From Acidimicrobiales bacterium (GTDB taxonomy: Bacteria > Actinomycetota > Acidimicrobiia > Acidimicrobiales > SHLQ01): a stretch of 53,227 bases of DNA. The notes under the pieces are model-generated. The model did not search any database, was not told where the DNA came from, and saw only the letters and a program-made list of their open reading frames with translations. Below, one piece after another: positions 7,813-17,390 of this stretch; the first letter of the stretch is position 1; every line of letters begins with the position of its first letter. The stretch is from contig JAHDDK010000003.1 of assembly GCA_020629375.1 (NCBI GenBank), positions 75,913-129,139 of the forward strand. The letters are read 5' to 3'. The position numbers and the translations under genes were made by a program.

Positions 7813-7908
7813 CGTCGGTCCTCTCGTTCCGTTCTCGCGTGTGCGTCACCGACATCGCCGACCGCATTCGCCGTCGTGATCGCAACACAACCGTAACACT
7901 CAGCTTTA

Positions 7909-8841
7909 GTGATCGGCAGGCCGGGCCGTCACCTTGACATGCAGACACGTACCGTTGGTCACGTGCCGACGACCACGCCCGAACTCCTCACCCCCGTCCA
8001 AGGAATCCGACGAGAACTCCGAAACGCGGTCATCGGCTACATCGGTGGCGCCGACTCGCCCCGAACCCGAGACCACCCGTCCGACGAGGGTTGGTTCGCT
8101 CCCGACAGCGTGACCCGTCGAGTCTTCGCCGATGCATCGACCATGGTCGGTGGTGTCGAAAGTCTGCTCGTCCAGACCCTCCATCCCCCGACGATGGCCG
8201 GCGTCGCCGACCACTCCAACTACAAGGCGGATCCCTTCGGCCGCCTCCACCGAACGGGACGGTTCATCGGTACGACGACCTTCGGCTCGGCCGAGCAGGC
8301 GCAGCGTGCCGTCGACGTGGTGCGTCGAGTCCACGATCGTGTCGAGGGCACGACCCCTGACGGCACCCCGTATCGAGCCAACGACCCGCACAACCTTCAG
8401 TGGGTTCATGTGACCGAGGTCGACGGCTTTCTCCGCGGCTATCAGCGATACGCGTCGACACCGCTCAGCGCGGACGAATCCGACACGTTCGTCGAAGAGA
8501 TGGCCGTCGTCGCTCGGGCGCTCGGCGTGCCCACACCACCCACGACCGTGGATGAGCTCGATGCGACGTTGCAGTCGTATCGGCCCGAGCTGGCCTTTGG
8601 CGCGCAGGCCCGAGAGACCGTCCGTTGGCTGGCATTCCCACCGAACACCCTGCCCGCCATCGGCCCCTACGCCGTGATCTTCTCCGCGGCCGTCTCGTTG
8701 CTGCCCGGCTGGGCGCGCCGCAAGCTCTGGATCCCGCCGTCGGCGCCCGGCGTTGACCGTCTCGTGGTCCGACCGGCCGCCAAGACGATGCTCCGGACTC
8801 TCGGCTGGATTCTCGAAGAGGACCCGTCGCTTCGGGCTTGA
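7909..8841 (+). CDS. oxygenase MpaB family (DUF2236) protein
   Basis: The 310-aa frame matches the DUF2236 / MpaB-Lcp family, in which histidines bind b-type haem. Visible family features are MVGGVESLLVQTLHPPTMAGVADHS, then DPFGRLHRTGRFI, then NDPHNLQWVHVTE, and a late PGWARRKLW. Members include mycophenolic-acid and rubber-cleaving oxygenases; the substrate here is unknown. The start is unsure: GTG 7909, ATG 7939 and GTG 7963 are all in frame and none has a good ribosome site, while conservation begins only near QGIRREL. It is divergent from the flavin-transfer operon by about 100 bp. Confidence 0.8.
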   Translation: MIGRPGRHLDMQTRTVGHVPTTTPELLTPVQGIRRELRNAVIGYIGGADSPRTRDHPSDEGWFAPDSVTRRVFADASTMVGGVESLLVQTLHPPTMAGVADHSNYKADPFGRLHRTGRFIGTTTFGSAEQAQRAVDVVRRVHDRVEGTTPDGTPYRANDPHNLQWVHVTEVDGFLRGYQRYASTPLSADESDTFVEEMAVVARALGVPTPPTTVDELDATLQSYRPELAFGAQARETVRWLAFPPNTLPAIGPYAVIFSAAVSLLPGWARRKLWIPPSAPGVDRLVVRPAAKTMLRTLGWILEEDPSLRA

Positions 8842-8882
8842 CCCGACGAACGTGGGCACCGCGGACCTCGGCGACTGATCGG

Positions 8883-9137
8883 CTAGATCGGTGGATTGTC
8901 TCGATATCTCGCCATGGCGTCGTCGAGGGTGAGATCGAGTTGGTTGGCAAGTGATGCCAGCCAGGCGAGCACATCGCCGAGCTCGTGGAGCTGTTGCTCC
9001 TTCGTGCCCTTGCGGGCTGCCTGAGCCAACTCGCCGAGCTCCTCACAGAGCCAAGCGACCGTCGCCGCCTGTCCCCGCGCACGATCGGCCTCGCCGTACA
9101 GGTCTTCCATGAGTGCCTGTACTTCGTCGAGGGTCAT
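8883..9137 (-). CDS. MazG-like nucleotide pyrophosphohydrolase
   Basis: This 84-aa all-alpha NTP-PPase of the MazG superfamily has the metal-binding pattern EELGELAQA followed by HELGDVLAWLASLANQLDL (EExxE...ExxD). Such enzymes hydrolyse non-canonical NTPs. It is close to the length of single-domain members. An alternative TTG start two codons upstream (9143) abuts the stop of the FKBP gene (9145), so the two are probably co-transcribed. Confidence 0.82.
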   Translation of the reverse strand: MTLDEVQALMEDLYGEADRARGQAATVAWLCEELGELAQAARKGTKEQQLHELGDVLAWLASLANQLDLTLDDAMARYRDNPPI

Positions 9138-9144
9138 GGCCAAA

Positions 9145-9525
9145 TCAGCCGACGCTTCGGAGGTCGACGACGAAGATGAGGGTTTCGTTCGGGGCGATCA
9201 CACCGCCGGCGCCTTGAGAGCCGTAGCCCATCTGCGGCGGGATGGTGAGCCGCCGACGTCCGCCAACCTTCATCCCTTGCACTCCCTGATCCCACCCCTG
9301 GATGACCTGACCGGCGCCGAGCCCGAACGAGAACGTGTCGTTGCGGTTCCACGACGCATCGAACTCGCGACCGCTCGACCAGCTGATACCGGCGTAGTCG
9401 ACCGTGACCTGCATGCCAGCCGTCGCCTCGGCACCATCACCGTCGACGAGATCTTCGATGAGGAGCTCGGTTGGCGGGACCCCCTTGGGGACCGTGATGA
9501 CGGGCTTGACGTTCGTGTCTTCCAT
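9145..9525 (-). CDS. FKBP-type peptidyl-prolyl isomerase
   Basis: The 126-aa product has a single FKBP domain over most of its length: VTVDYAGISWSSGREFDASW, FGLGAGQVIQGWDQGVQGMKVGG, and LTIPPQMGYG...GVIAPNETLIFVVDL. These are the conserved ligand-pocket residues of the family. No signal peptide is present, so a cytoplasmic chaperone or isomerase role is likely. The ATG at 9525 was chosen because the longer open frame upstream is antisense or shadow sequence of asd. Confidence 0.9.
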   Translation of the reverse strand: MEDTNVKPVITVPKGVPPTELLIEDLVDGDGAEATAGMQVTVDYAGISWSSGREFDASWNRNDTFSFGLGAGQVIQGWDQGVQGMKVGGRRRLTIPPQMGYGSQGAGGVIAPNETLIFVVDLRSVG

Positions 9526-9565
9526 GGCTGCCGAGACTATCGGCCTGCCGGAAGGCGACGGTCGC

Positions 9566-10516
<951 letters not shown>

Positions 10517-10617
10517 CTAAGGCTACGGGCGGTGTCGTGGCCGCCCACCGGTCCACCCGACCGTTGCGCACCGGAAAGTGGCGGACTGATCTCTCCTCCG
10601 TGGGCGACCCGCCGCTT

Positions 10618-10632
10618 CGTTGCGACGCAACG
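10618..10632. promoter_or_regulatory. 15-bp palindrome between asd and a TetR-like gene
   Basis: CGTTGCGACGCAACG is a perfect inverted repeat in the 226-bp divergent region. A second inverted pair lies nearer the regulator start: CAGTGCC at 10654-10660 and GGCACTG at 10688-10694. Either could be an operator for the adjacent TetR-like protein. This is inference from position and symmetry. Confidence 0.35.
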
Positions 10633-10739
10633 TGGTCTGCCAGAGTGAGGGGGCAGTGCCTTTCTGCGGCAAGAGGCAATTCTTGGAGGCACTGATCGTC
10701 CCATCCGAGCAGTTCGCTGCCGTAAACAAGAGTTTGCCG

Positions 10740-11504
10740 ATGACCTCCCGACCACGGGGTCGACCACCCAAGTATCCGCCTGCCGAAGTTCGAGCGCGAC
10801 TCATCGATGTCGCCATCGCTCGTCTCCACAGCAGCGGCATTCGAGGCGGCCTCGATGCGGTCATCCTCGACGAGGCCATCTCCGAGTCCGAAGTGCCCCG
10901 CGGAGCGGCCTACCGGATGTGGCAGGCCGACGGCGTTTCTCCACAAGACGCCTATCGGACAGCGGTGATTCTCGAGCTGCTGTCGATGCCGGCAACCGAG
11001 GGCCTTCCCGCAACGCGCGAGTTCGCCCTTGCCGAACTCGAACGTCACGCCGAGCAGATGGCGTCGGGAGATCCGCGGCTCGTCGAGCAGGTTGCACGCG
11101 AGATGATGCGTACGGTCGGCGAGTTCAACTTCCGCAATCTCGATGAGTCCGTCGACTGGCACATCTACACGGCCCTACGGACCGCAGCGCACACACGCCC
11201 GGACACGCCGGCCGGCGTTCTCGACGTGCTTCGACGCGGCGAGGAGTACCTGATCGATCGCTACGCCGAGTTCTACGACGAGATGACGGTCTTGTTCGGC
11301 CTTCGGCTTCGGGAGCCGTACACAATGCAGGAGTTCTCGGCCGCGATCTACGCCGCGAATGAAGGCCTCGCCGGGAGATCTGCCCGAACGTACCGCCGGT
11401 ACGGCATTCCGCGCCCCACCGGTCCGAATGGCGAGATGCAGGACTGGACTCTGCTTTCGGTCGTCTTCGAGGCGTTGGTCGATCAGTTCTTCGATCGACC
11501 GTGA
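10740..11504 (+). CDS. TetR-like transcriptional regulator
   Basis: The 254-aa product opens with TSRPRGRPPKYP, a basic AT-hook-like arm common in TetR proteins, followed by an N-terminal helical region (VRARLIDVAIARLHSSG...) in the place of the TetR HTH, and a long helical C-terminal half. The ATG at 10740 was chosen because the protein pattern starts there; 40 further in-frame codons upstream look like promoter DNA. The recognition-helix motif is not the classic one, so the family call is moderate. It is divergent from asd and ends directly against the convergent secreted-protein gene. Ligand unknown. Confidence 0.6.
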   Translation: MTSRPRGRPPKYPPAEVRARLIDVAIARLHSSGIRGGLDAVILDEAISESEVPRGAAYRMWQADGVSPQDAYRTAVILELLSMPATEGLPATREFALAELERHAEQMASGDPRLVEQVAREMMRTVGEFNFRNLDESVDWHIYTALRTAAHTRPDTPAGVLDVLRRGEEYLIDRYAEFYDEMTVLFGLRLREPYTMQEFSAAIYAANEGLAGRSARTYRRYGIPRPTGPNGEMQDWTLLSVVFEALVDQFFDRP

Positions 11505-12929
11505 TCAGGGCCGCACACCGGGCGGCGGGTTCTGGGTCAGCCACTGACGGAAATCCTCGGCTGAGGCGGCCGGCTCCGAACGGGGCAGGGTTACCCACAG
11601 TGTCGGCTTCCATTGCGATGACGCTCGGTGGTACGTGCCGATACCGGGTCCAGGAACCTTGGTTCCCTGACCACCGGTCGTGTTGTAGTAGTCGATGCCA
11701 CACTGGAAGAGCACGCGGACCCGAGACAGATCGACGGTCCGGCCATCGGGTTGCTGAAGTCGAACCTCTGCACTGAGGAATTCGGCAGTCTGTCCAGCAG
11801 CAGGCGCCTGTCGCTTTCCGGCCCAGAAGTGCATCATCAGCGAGGCGGAGTTCCAGGGCGCCGAGAAGCTGCCATCGGACTCGCGGCGCCACTCGATCCG
11901 CCCATGTCCGCCCGACGAGAACGGGTCCTGGTTCACCCTTCCTGCCTGACCCAGATATCCCCCGTTGTTCGTGGAGATGAGGTCTACGTCGAAGGCCTTC
12001 TGCCACTGGCCGTTGACGAACTGGTGGTACGCACCGGCACGGACGTTCACGCGAAAGTCGACTGGCGGTACGTGACCGCTTTCGGGGATGACGGCGCAGC
12101 GCCACTCCGCGAATCTCGATGACCCCGTGCCGAGCGTGCCCCAGGCCGCGTTGCGTGTCGGGCCTTGGGCCCAGTTCCACGATTGCGGAAGATACAGGGG
12201 GGCGTCGTGTCGACCCATCGGTGCTTCTTCGTTCGGGTTCGACCCGTCTCCTGCGGAGATCGTGCCACTGATGACCTGCGCGATGGTCCAGCGAGCGTTG
12301 GGATCCGGCGCACGCGTCGTCACGATGCTCGAGGTCGGCGCATTCGTGTTCGGCGAGATCGTGGTTGCCGTGTTCGTGGTTGGGGGCGCCTGGCGACTAC
12401 TGGTGGGCGATGTCGTTGTTGGGGTCGGTGTCGTTGGAGTCGTTGATGTTGGGCGGGATGTCGTGGTGGACGATGACGTTGGCGAGCTCGCCGCTTGTTC
12501 CGGCTCGGCCGCGGCAGATGCTGTCGACGGGAGCGAGGTGGCCGACTCCACTGGCTCCGTCGACAAAGCCAGATCGACTGCGTCGGATCCATCGATGGCG
12601 TCGGATCCATCGACCGCGTCGGATCCATCGTCTGCGTCCGCCGCTGCGGAATCTGTTGGGAACGTGCCGGCGCCGGCGACCGGTGCCGCCGGGACATCCC
12701 CAGCCGACGCCGGGCGGGCGTCGCCTTCGTTCGCACTGGGCTCACCAAGCGATCGACCGGCCTGTGCCGTCGTCGCCGACCCGCCGCCGGTCACGAGACG
12801 GGACTCGCCTCCGACGGGTTCCGCCGTGGAGCGATCACTGGCGATGATGAGCCCGCTCGCCAACGCCACGCAGAAGATGGCGATGCCGACTGTGGGTCGA
12901 ATGTCGAAGGGACGCCGTGCGTCTCGCAT
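11505..12929 (-). CDS. exported protein with Ser/Thr/Pro-rich linker and C-terminal domain of unknown function
   Basis: The 474-aa product has a signal-anchor-like helix at about 12-30 (VGIAIFCVALASGLIIA) and an acidic, Ala/Ser-rich region that includes three tandem GSDA(V/I)D hexapeptides. A Thr/Pro-rich linker runs from about 130 to 210, and a folded-looking C-terminal domain of about 260 residues follows (from RWTIAQVISGTISAG). That domain is rich in Trp and Asn and has cysteines at WRCAVIP and FQCGID that could form a disulphide. I do not recognise it. It is convergent with the TetR-like gene, with no gap. Confidence 0.7.
   Translation of the reverse strand: MRDARRPFDIRPTVGIAIFCVALASGLIIASDRSTAEPVGGESRLVTGGGSATTAQAGRSLGEPSANEGDARPASAGDVPAAPVAGAGTFPTDSAAADADDGSDAVDGSDAIDGSDAVDLALSTEPVESATSLPSTASAAAEPEQAASSPTSSSTTTSRPTSTTPTTPTPTTTSPTSSRQAPPTTNTATTISPNTNAPTSSIVTTRAPDPNARWTIAQVISGTISAGDGSNPNEEAPMGRHDAPLYLPQSWNWAQGPTRNAAWGTLGTGSSRFAEWRCAVIPESGHVPPVDFRVNVRAGAYHQFVNGQWQKAFDVDLISTNNGGYLGQAGRVNQDPFSSGGHGRIEWRRESDGSFSAPWNSASLMMHFWAGKRQAPAAGQTAEFLSAEVRLQQPDGRTVDLSRVRVLFQCGIDYYNTTGGQGTKVPGPGIGTYHRASSQWKPTLWVTLPRSEPAASAEDFRQWLTQNPPPGVRP
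12580..12630. repeat. three 15-bp direct repeats at 18-bp period
   Basis: The unit GCGTCGGATCCATCG occurs at 12580-12594, 12598-12612 and 12616-12630. Inside the secreted-protein gene it encodes the tandem hexapeptide GSDA(V/I)D. Copy-number change would keep the reading frame. Confidence 0.9.
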
Positions 12930-13045
12930 CGAAACTCACTTCCTGCCGCGCGCCCTTTCGAGGTTGCCACACAGTGTGGCGATCTTCCACGCGCCCCCCC
13001 CACGAATCGCTTCATCTCGTGTCGGGACATGCCGATTCGACCGGT

Positions 13046-14533
13046 ATGGACCGATCTCCGTCTTCGCTGCGCCTTGTTGCTGCTGCAGCGTGGATCGTGC
13101 CAGTCGTTTTGCAGGCCGTCGTGGTCTGGCGATTCTCCTCGACGGTCGTCTACGACGCGCCGACCGCGTTGTTCGTGATCGTGTTGATTGCGGCCTCGCT
13201 GTGCGCCGTCGCAGCGGCGGCGGTCGTGGGGCGTGCATGGCGGCGCAACGAAGCCGAACTCGCGCTTACCGGGGCCTTCTTCTGGGCGGTGTCGGTCTTG
13301 CCGCTGGCGCATGGAGTGACCACGCCGGGCGTCCTCTACGAGGACAATGTCGCAACGAGCGCCCCCGTCTTCTGGGCAATCCCCATGGCGCTGCTGTCGG
13401 CGTCCCCACTCGTGTTCCCGCGTCGCCTTCGGGGTGCGCTCTTGGCCCGGTGGCGGCTCTGGACAATCGCCGTCGCCGGAGCGACAACCACGATGGCAGC
13501 AATGTCGTTGATCAACACCGACCTGCTCCCCGGTCCAAACCCTGGTGCCACATGGACCACAACGGTGGCGGTGCTGTCGGTCATCGGTTGCTTCATCCTG
13601 GCGATACGACACGTTCGCTTGGCGGAGATCGCTCGCTCTCGCATCCCGCTCGTCGTGTGTCTCGGGTACGCGTTCGTCGGGAGCTCCGCGCTCGTCTGGC
13701 TCGGCGCCGTCCCGTACTCGACAGGATTCTGGGCCGCGCACGCCCTCGACATCGCCGGCGTCTTCGCCGGCGCCCTCGGAGCGCTCTTCGCCTACCGACA
13801 GACGGGCACCGTTCGGGCAGTACTCGATCCTGTCTTGGTCACCGATCCCCGCGCCGCCTTCGAGCTCGGCCTCGACCCGACGGTGCATCGATTCGTTGCG
13901 GACCTCGAAGCGAAGGATGCAAACACCCGCGATCACGTGGTCCGCACCGCCGAGCTGGCGATCGCCGTCGGCGAAGCGATGGGACTCCCGTCGCACGAAC
14001 TTCGTGTGCTCGGTGTCGGCGCGATTCTTCATGACGTCGGCAAACTCGAGATTCCGGAGTGGATCTTGACCAAGCCTGGGGCACTCACCGACGTCGAGTT
14101 TGAAACGATGCGCCAGCACGTGATTTGGGGGCATCGACTCGTGGTCGGATCCTCTGTCCTCACCGAGGCCGCACCGATCGTTCGAGGCCACCACGAGCGG
14201 ATCGATGGCGGCGGGTACCCCGACGGCCTGTCTGGCGACGACATCCCTCTCGGCGCACGAATCGTCTCCGCCTGCGACGCCTTCGATGCGATGGCACACT
14301 CGCGGCACTACCGCGAAGGTATGGGCCGAGACCGTGCCATCGAGATCCTCCGACAGCACGCGGGGAAGCAGTGGGACACCGAGATCGTCGAGGTCGTGGT
14401 GACGGTGTCGGCCACCCTCGGAATCGATGGTTCAGACAGGCCGCAACATCTCGATCAGGTCGGACGAGTCGGGTGCGACTGCCTCCCCGAACAGGTCATC
14501 ACCACCGAGGACTCGGTTCCGTTCGCCGCCTGA
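13046..14533 (+). CDS. membrane HD-GYP domain protein (predicted cyclic-di-GMP phosphodiesterase)
   Basis: The 495-aa product has about eight hydrophobic segments in residues 1-260, forming an integral membrane sensor module, then an HD-GYP domain from about 270 to 450. Metal and substrate motifs are visible: the early histidine in NTRDHVVRTAEL, HDVGK, the histidine in MRQHVIWGH, and the HHERIDGGGYPDGL signature followed by IPLGARIVSACDAFDAM. Such enzymes degrade cyclic di-GMP. The ATG at 13046 precedes a good membrane N-terminus; 43 upstream in-frame codons look non-coding. It is convergent with rnz, 11 bp apart. The N-terminal ligand is unknown. Confidence 0.85.
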   Translation: MDRSPSSLRLVAAAAWIVPVVLQAVVVWRFSSTVVYDAPTALFVIVLIAASLCAVAAAAVVGRAWRRNEAELALTGAFFWAVSVLPLAHGVTTPGVLYEDNVATSAPVFWAIPMALLSASPLVFPRRLRGALLARWRLWTIAVAGATTTMAAMSLINTDLLPGPNPGATWTTTVAVLSVIGCFILAIRHVRLAEIARSRIPLVVCLGYAFVGSSALVWLGAVPYSTGFWAAHALDIAGVFAGALGALFAYRQTGTVRAVLDPVLVTDPRAAFELGLDPTVHRFVADLEAKDANTRDHVVRTAELAIAVGEAMGLPSHELRVLGVGAILHDVGKLEIPEWILTKPGALTDVEFETMRQHVIWGHRLVVGSSVLTEAAPIVRGHHERIDGGGYPDGLSGDDIPLGARIVSACDAFDAMAHSRHYREGMGRDRAIEILRQHAGKQWDTEIVEVVVTVSATLGIDGSDRPQHLDQVGRVGCDCLPEQVITTEDSVPFAA

Positions 14534-14544
14534 GTCTTTGTCGA

Positions 14545-15474
14545 TCAGGATGATCGACGACGAGGCGGAACGGCGATCGCGGCCAGCTCGTCGGCGGCGA
14601 CGACATCAGAATGGTACGCAGACGCCTCCTCAGCGAAGACCGCCGAATCTGGATACCTCGCAGAGAAGTGGGTGAGGAGCAATCGACGAACGCCAGCAGC
14701 GGCGGCGAGTTCGCCAGCCTGGCGAGCCGTCGTGTGCTTGTAGCGCCGGGCCAAGTCGACCTCGGCGTGCAGGTATGTCGACTCCATGATCAACAGGTCG
14801 ACGCCATCGGCCAGCCGCTCCGCTCCCTCGCACGGCACCGTGTCCATGACGAAGGCGAGCGACTGACCTGGGCGGCGATCGCAAACCTGCTCGCGGCCGA
14901 CGGTGCCGTGAGGGGTCTCGATCGAACCCGTCCGAATCAGTCGACCGACCGCCGGTCCTTCGATGCCGTAGTGGGCCAACCGTGCGGGGACGGCCGTCCA
15001 TCCATCGGGCTCGTCGATGCGGTAACCGAACGTCGTGTCACGGTGCTCGAGCGGTTCGGCGCGCAGCGTGTGATCGCCGAGCTCGAGCACGTCGCCCGCT
15101 GCCTCGACGCCAACCGGCACGATGTTGCTTGCATCATGGAAAATCGACGCCGTCCGCAGCCGCTCCAGATATGGGCGGCCATCTGCGGGATGCACGATGG
15201 GCAGCTCGGCAAGTGGCGACGGTCCACTCGCCGACTCGTGAGATCGGCGCTGGATCACTCCGGGAAGTCCGAGGCAATGATCGCCGTGGAAATGAGTGAT
15301 GCAGATGGCTGTCGCCTTGGCAATCGACACGCCGCCGAGTATGCAACCTCGCTGAGTGCCTTCGCCGGGGTCGAACAGGATCAGCTGGTCATCCCAACGG
15401 ACGGCGACCGAGTTGTGCGCCCGAGCGCGCGTCGGCGCCATGCTCGCCGTCCCGAGCACCACAACTTCTCGCAT
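14545..15474 (-). CDS. rnz: ribonuclease Z
   Basis: RNase Z removes 3' trailers from tRNA precursors. The 309-aa protein is a metallo-beta-lactamase-fold hydrolase of the usual length. It shows FDPGEGTQRG, the zinc motif HFHGDH at residues 61-66 followed by CLGLPG, the late MDT motif in LAFVMDTVPCEGA, MESTYL, and LLLTHFSARYP. It lies 39 bp after a membrane-protein gene on the same strand, at the end of the DUF4129-MoxR-DUF58 run. Confidence 0.93.
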   Translation of the reverse strand: MREVVVLGTASMAPTRARAHNSVAVRWDDQLILFDPGEGTQRGCILGGVSIAKATAICITHFHGDHCLGLPGVIQRRSHESASGPSPLAELPIVHPADGRPYLERLRTASIFHDASNIVPVGVEAAGDVLELGDHTLRAEPLEHRDTTFGYRIDEPDGWTAVPARLAHYGIEGPAVGRLIRTGSIETPHGTVGREQVCDRRPGQSLAFVMDTVPCEGAERLADGVDLLIMESTYLHAEVDLARRYKHTTARQAGELAAAAGVRRLLLTHFSARYPDSAVFAEEASAYHSDVVAADELAAIAVPPRRRSS

Positions 15475-15513
15475 GCAGAGATGTGTAGCGGTCGCCAGTC
15501 CCGACCGAAACGC

Positions 15514-16080
15514 TCATTCCACGTCGTCGGCGCCCGGGCCCACCTGCGCGCCATGGCGAAAGTCGAAGTTGTAGTCGACCTCGCGCTGCTGCAGCGACCG
15601 TCTCGCCGTCGCAGCGCCGGCTGCTGCGGCCGTCAGCCCGACGGGTATGAGCGCACTCGGCACGCTGATGGCCCCGCGAGCAGCGAGTGCCAAGGCGACT
15701 GCGGTGATCGTCCCGAGCGACACGACTCCCACCATCGCGCCGGTGGCGGCGACCGTCCGGCGGTCGGTGTGGGCCCCGCGACGAGTGTGATTGGCGAAGT
15801 CGAGCACGATCACCACGACGAAGCTGAGCAGCGAAGCAAACGTGTACGAGATCAAGCCTGGTTCGTCCCAGAGATCTGACACCATCGCCAGCCCGAGACC
15901 GACCATCGTTCCGGTCACCGATCCCGCGGCAATTCCGACCCACGCCAGTGCGACTCCGCCAACGATCACCGGAACGAGTCCACCAGACGACCACAGCACG
16001 GCGCCGATGATTGCGGACAGGACCGCAGCCGAGGCGCGCAGTCCAACGTCACCGGTTTGGAATCGTCCATCGATCTTCAT
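15514..16080 (-). CDS. membrane protein of unknown function
   Basis: The 188-aa product has five or six hydrophobic helices and a short basic/acidic C-terminal tail (RRSLQQREVDYNFDFRHG). No family is recognised. The start overlaps the DUF58 stop by 4 bp (ATGA), so it belongs to the MoxR/DUF58 operon and may act with that system at the membrane. Confidence 0.7.
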   Translation of the reverse strand: MKIDGRFQTGDVGLRASAAVLSAIIGAVLWSSGGLVPVIVGGVALAWVGIAAGSVTGTMVGLGLAMVSDLWDEPGLISYTFASLLSFVVVIVLDFANHTRRGAHTDRRTVAATGAMVGVVSLGTITAVALALAARGAISVPSALIPVGLTAAAAGAATARRSLQQREVDYNFDFRHGAQVGPGADDVE

Positions 16081-17390
16081 GCCCGCACCTTCTGTCGGCG
16101 CCCATGACGAATGAGCGCACCGACGGCAACGGCCATCGGTTCGTCATGGCGCCACGGTGCCACCACGAGTCCGCGATCTCGGAGGGTCCGGCGGCGAACT
16201 TCGCGGCGCAACTCGTGGAGGCGGCGAGCCGAGTCGACGGTGGTGCCATCGCCGTAGATCGACACGAGCTGATCGGCCGGAATCGACGGTTCGATCACCG
16301 ACAACGTCCGTCCACGGCTCCGGATCGACGCGAGGACCGGCAGAATCCGCTGATCCTCGAGCGCCGTCACGGCGACGACGATGGCGTCGGCCGGAATGAC
16401 ACGCAGAGGATCGATGGTCCCGTCGTTACCGCCGTCTCGCACGGTCGTATCGAGCAACGTGTCGACGATGCGATGCAGGTGTCGACTACCGAGTTGGGGC
16501 TCGACCCAACGCTGTTTGCGTCCGACGATCAGAAGACCAACTCGATCGTGAATCGCAAGATGCGTTCGGGCGATGTTCTCGGCGACACGTGCTTGTGCTC
16601 GCCCGCTCGCACCGTCGACGCCGAATCCGTCGACGACGATGACGAGGGTCGTCGACAGATCCGGGTGGCGGACGGTGACCCATGGTTCGTTTCGTCGATT
16701 GCTGATCCGCCAGTTGATCGCCTTCAACGGATCCCCGGTCCGGTACTCGCGGACGTCGGCGAGCTCGATGCCTTCGCCACGTTGCGCACTCAGGTGTCCG
16801 CCGACGATCTGCCGGTACCGGTCGGGGGCGAGAGGCTCCCGAAGGTGCTCTTCGCGCAGGCTCACCCGAAGCTGACCATGTATCGAGAAGCGGTAGTCGC
16901 GGGACACGAGGCCAAGCGCATCGGTGGTTCGGAGCGTTAACGCGCCGAGCGAATAGACGCCCCACTCGGTCATCTTGACGGGGAACGTGATTGCGCGTGG
17001 CAACCGCGGCCACACAGCGACGACGGCCCGCATCGATGACGAATCGGGACGCAGACCGGCCGGCAGGTCCAGCTCGACGGCGCACCGTCCCATGCCCGAA
17101 CGGCTCCGTACGAGAACGGTGACGTCGGCAACATCGCCTTCGACGAACGTCGTGCGGTCCAGTGCAAGGCGTGGCTCGAACTCGTCGTTTCGGTGGTTGA
17201 GTACGGCGAGGGCCAGGGCCAGGACACCGGGGGTGCCGACCACACCCGCTGCCGGAACGCGGAAGAGCATCGAGATGACGAGCGCCACGACGGAGAAGAC
17301 GAACAGCGACACCGCGAGCGGGGTCAACCCCGGCCTGGCGCGCATGCTGCTTCCGGCGGAGCGCAGTTCGAGCTCGACAGGGTCGGCCAT
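16077..17390 (-). CDS. DUF58 domain-containing membrane protein
   Basis: The 437-aa product has two N-terminal hydrophobic helices (about 20-60) and a DUF58/vWA-like domain. The family hallmark is GIELADVREYRTGDPLKAIN followed by WR. Members are encoded with MoxR ATPases and are thought to work in assembly of membrane or envelope complexes. The ATG at 17390 shares one base with the moxR stop (TGATG), which fixes the start. Its own stop overlaps the next membrane gene (ATGA). Confidence 0.88.
   Translation of the reverse strand: MADPVELELRSAGSSMRARPGLTPLAVSLFVFSVVALVISMLFRVPAAGVVGTPGVLALALAVLNHRNDEFEPRLALDRTTFVEGDVADVTVLVRSRSGMGRCAVELDLPAGLRPDSSSMRAVVAVWPRLPRAITFPVKMTEWGVYSLGALTLRTTDALGLVSRDYRFSIHGQLRVSLREEHLREPLAPDRYRQIVGGHLSAQRGEGIELADVREYRTGDPLKAINWRISNRRNEPWVTVRHPDLSTTLVIVVDGFGVDGASGRAQARVAENIARTHLAIHDRVGLLIVGRKQRWVEPQLGSRHLHRIVDTLLDTTVRDGGNDGTIDPLRVIPADAIVVAVTALEDQRILPVLASIRSRGRTLSVIEPSIPADQLVSIYGDGTTVDSARRLHELRREVRRRTLRDRGLVVAPWRHDEPMAVAVGALIRHGRRQKVRA

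Noticed and set aside
7070..7879. Val/Gly-rich open frame antisense to the Thr-rich gene
   Set aside because: Val and Gly runs are the complement of ACN codons; the minus-strand frame has the signal segment, ribosome site and operon context.
12088..14034. 648-aa open frame on the plus strand
   Set aside because: It is antisense to the secreted Thr-rich protein and out of frame with the HD-GYP gene, with Arg-rich shadow composition.
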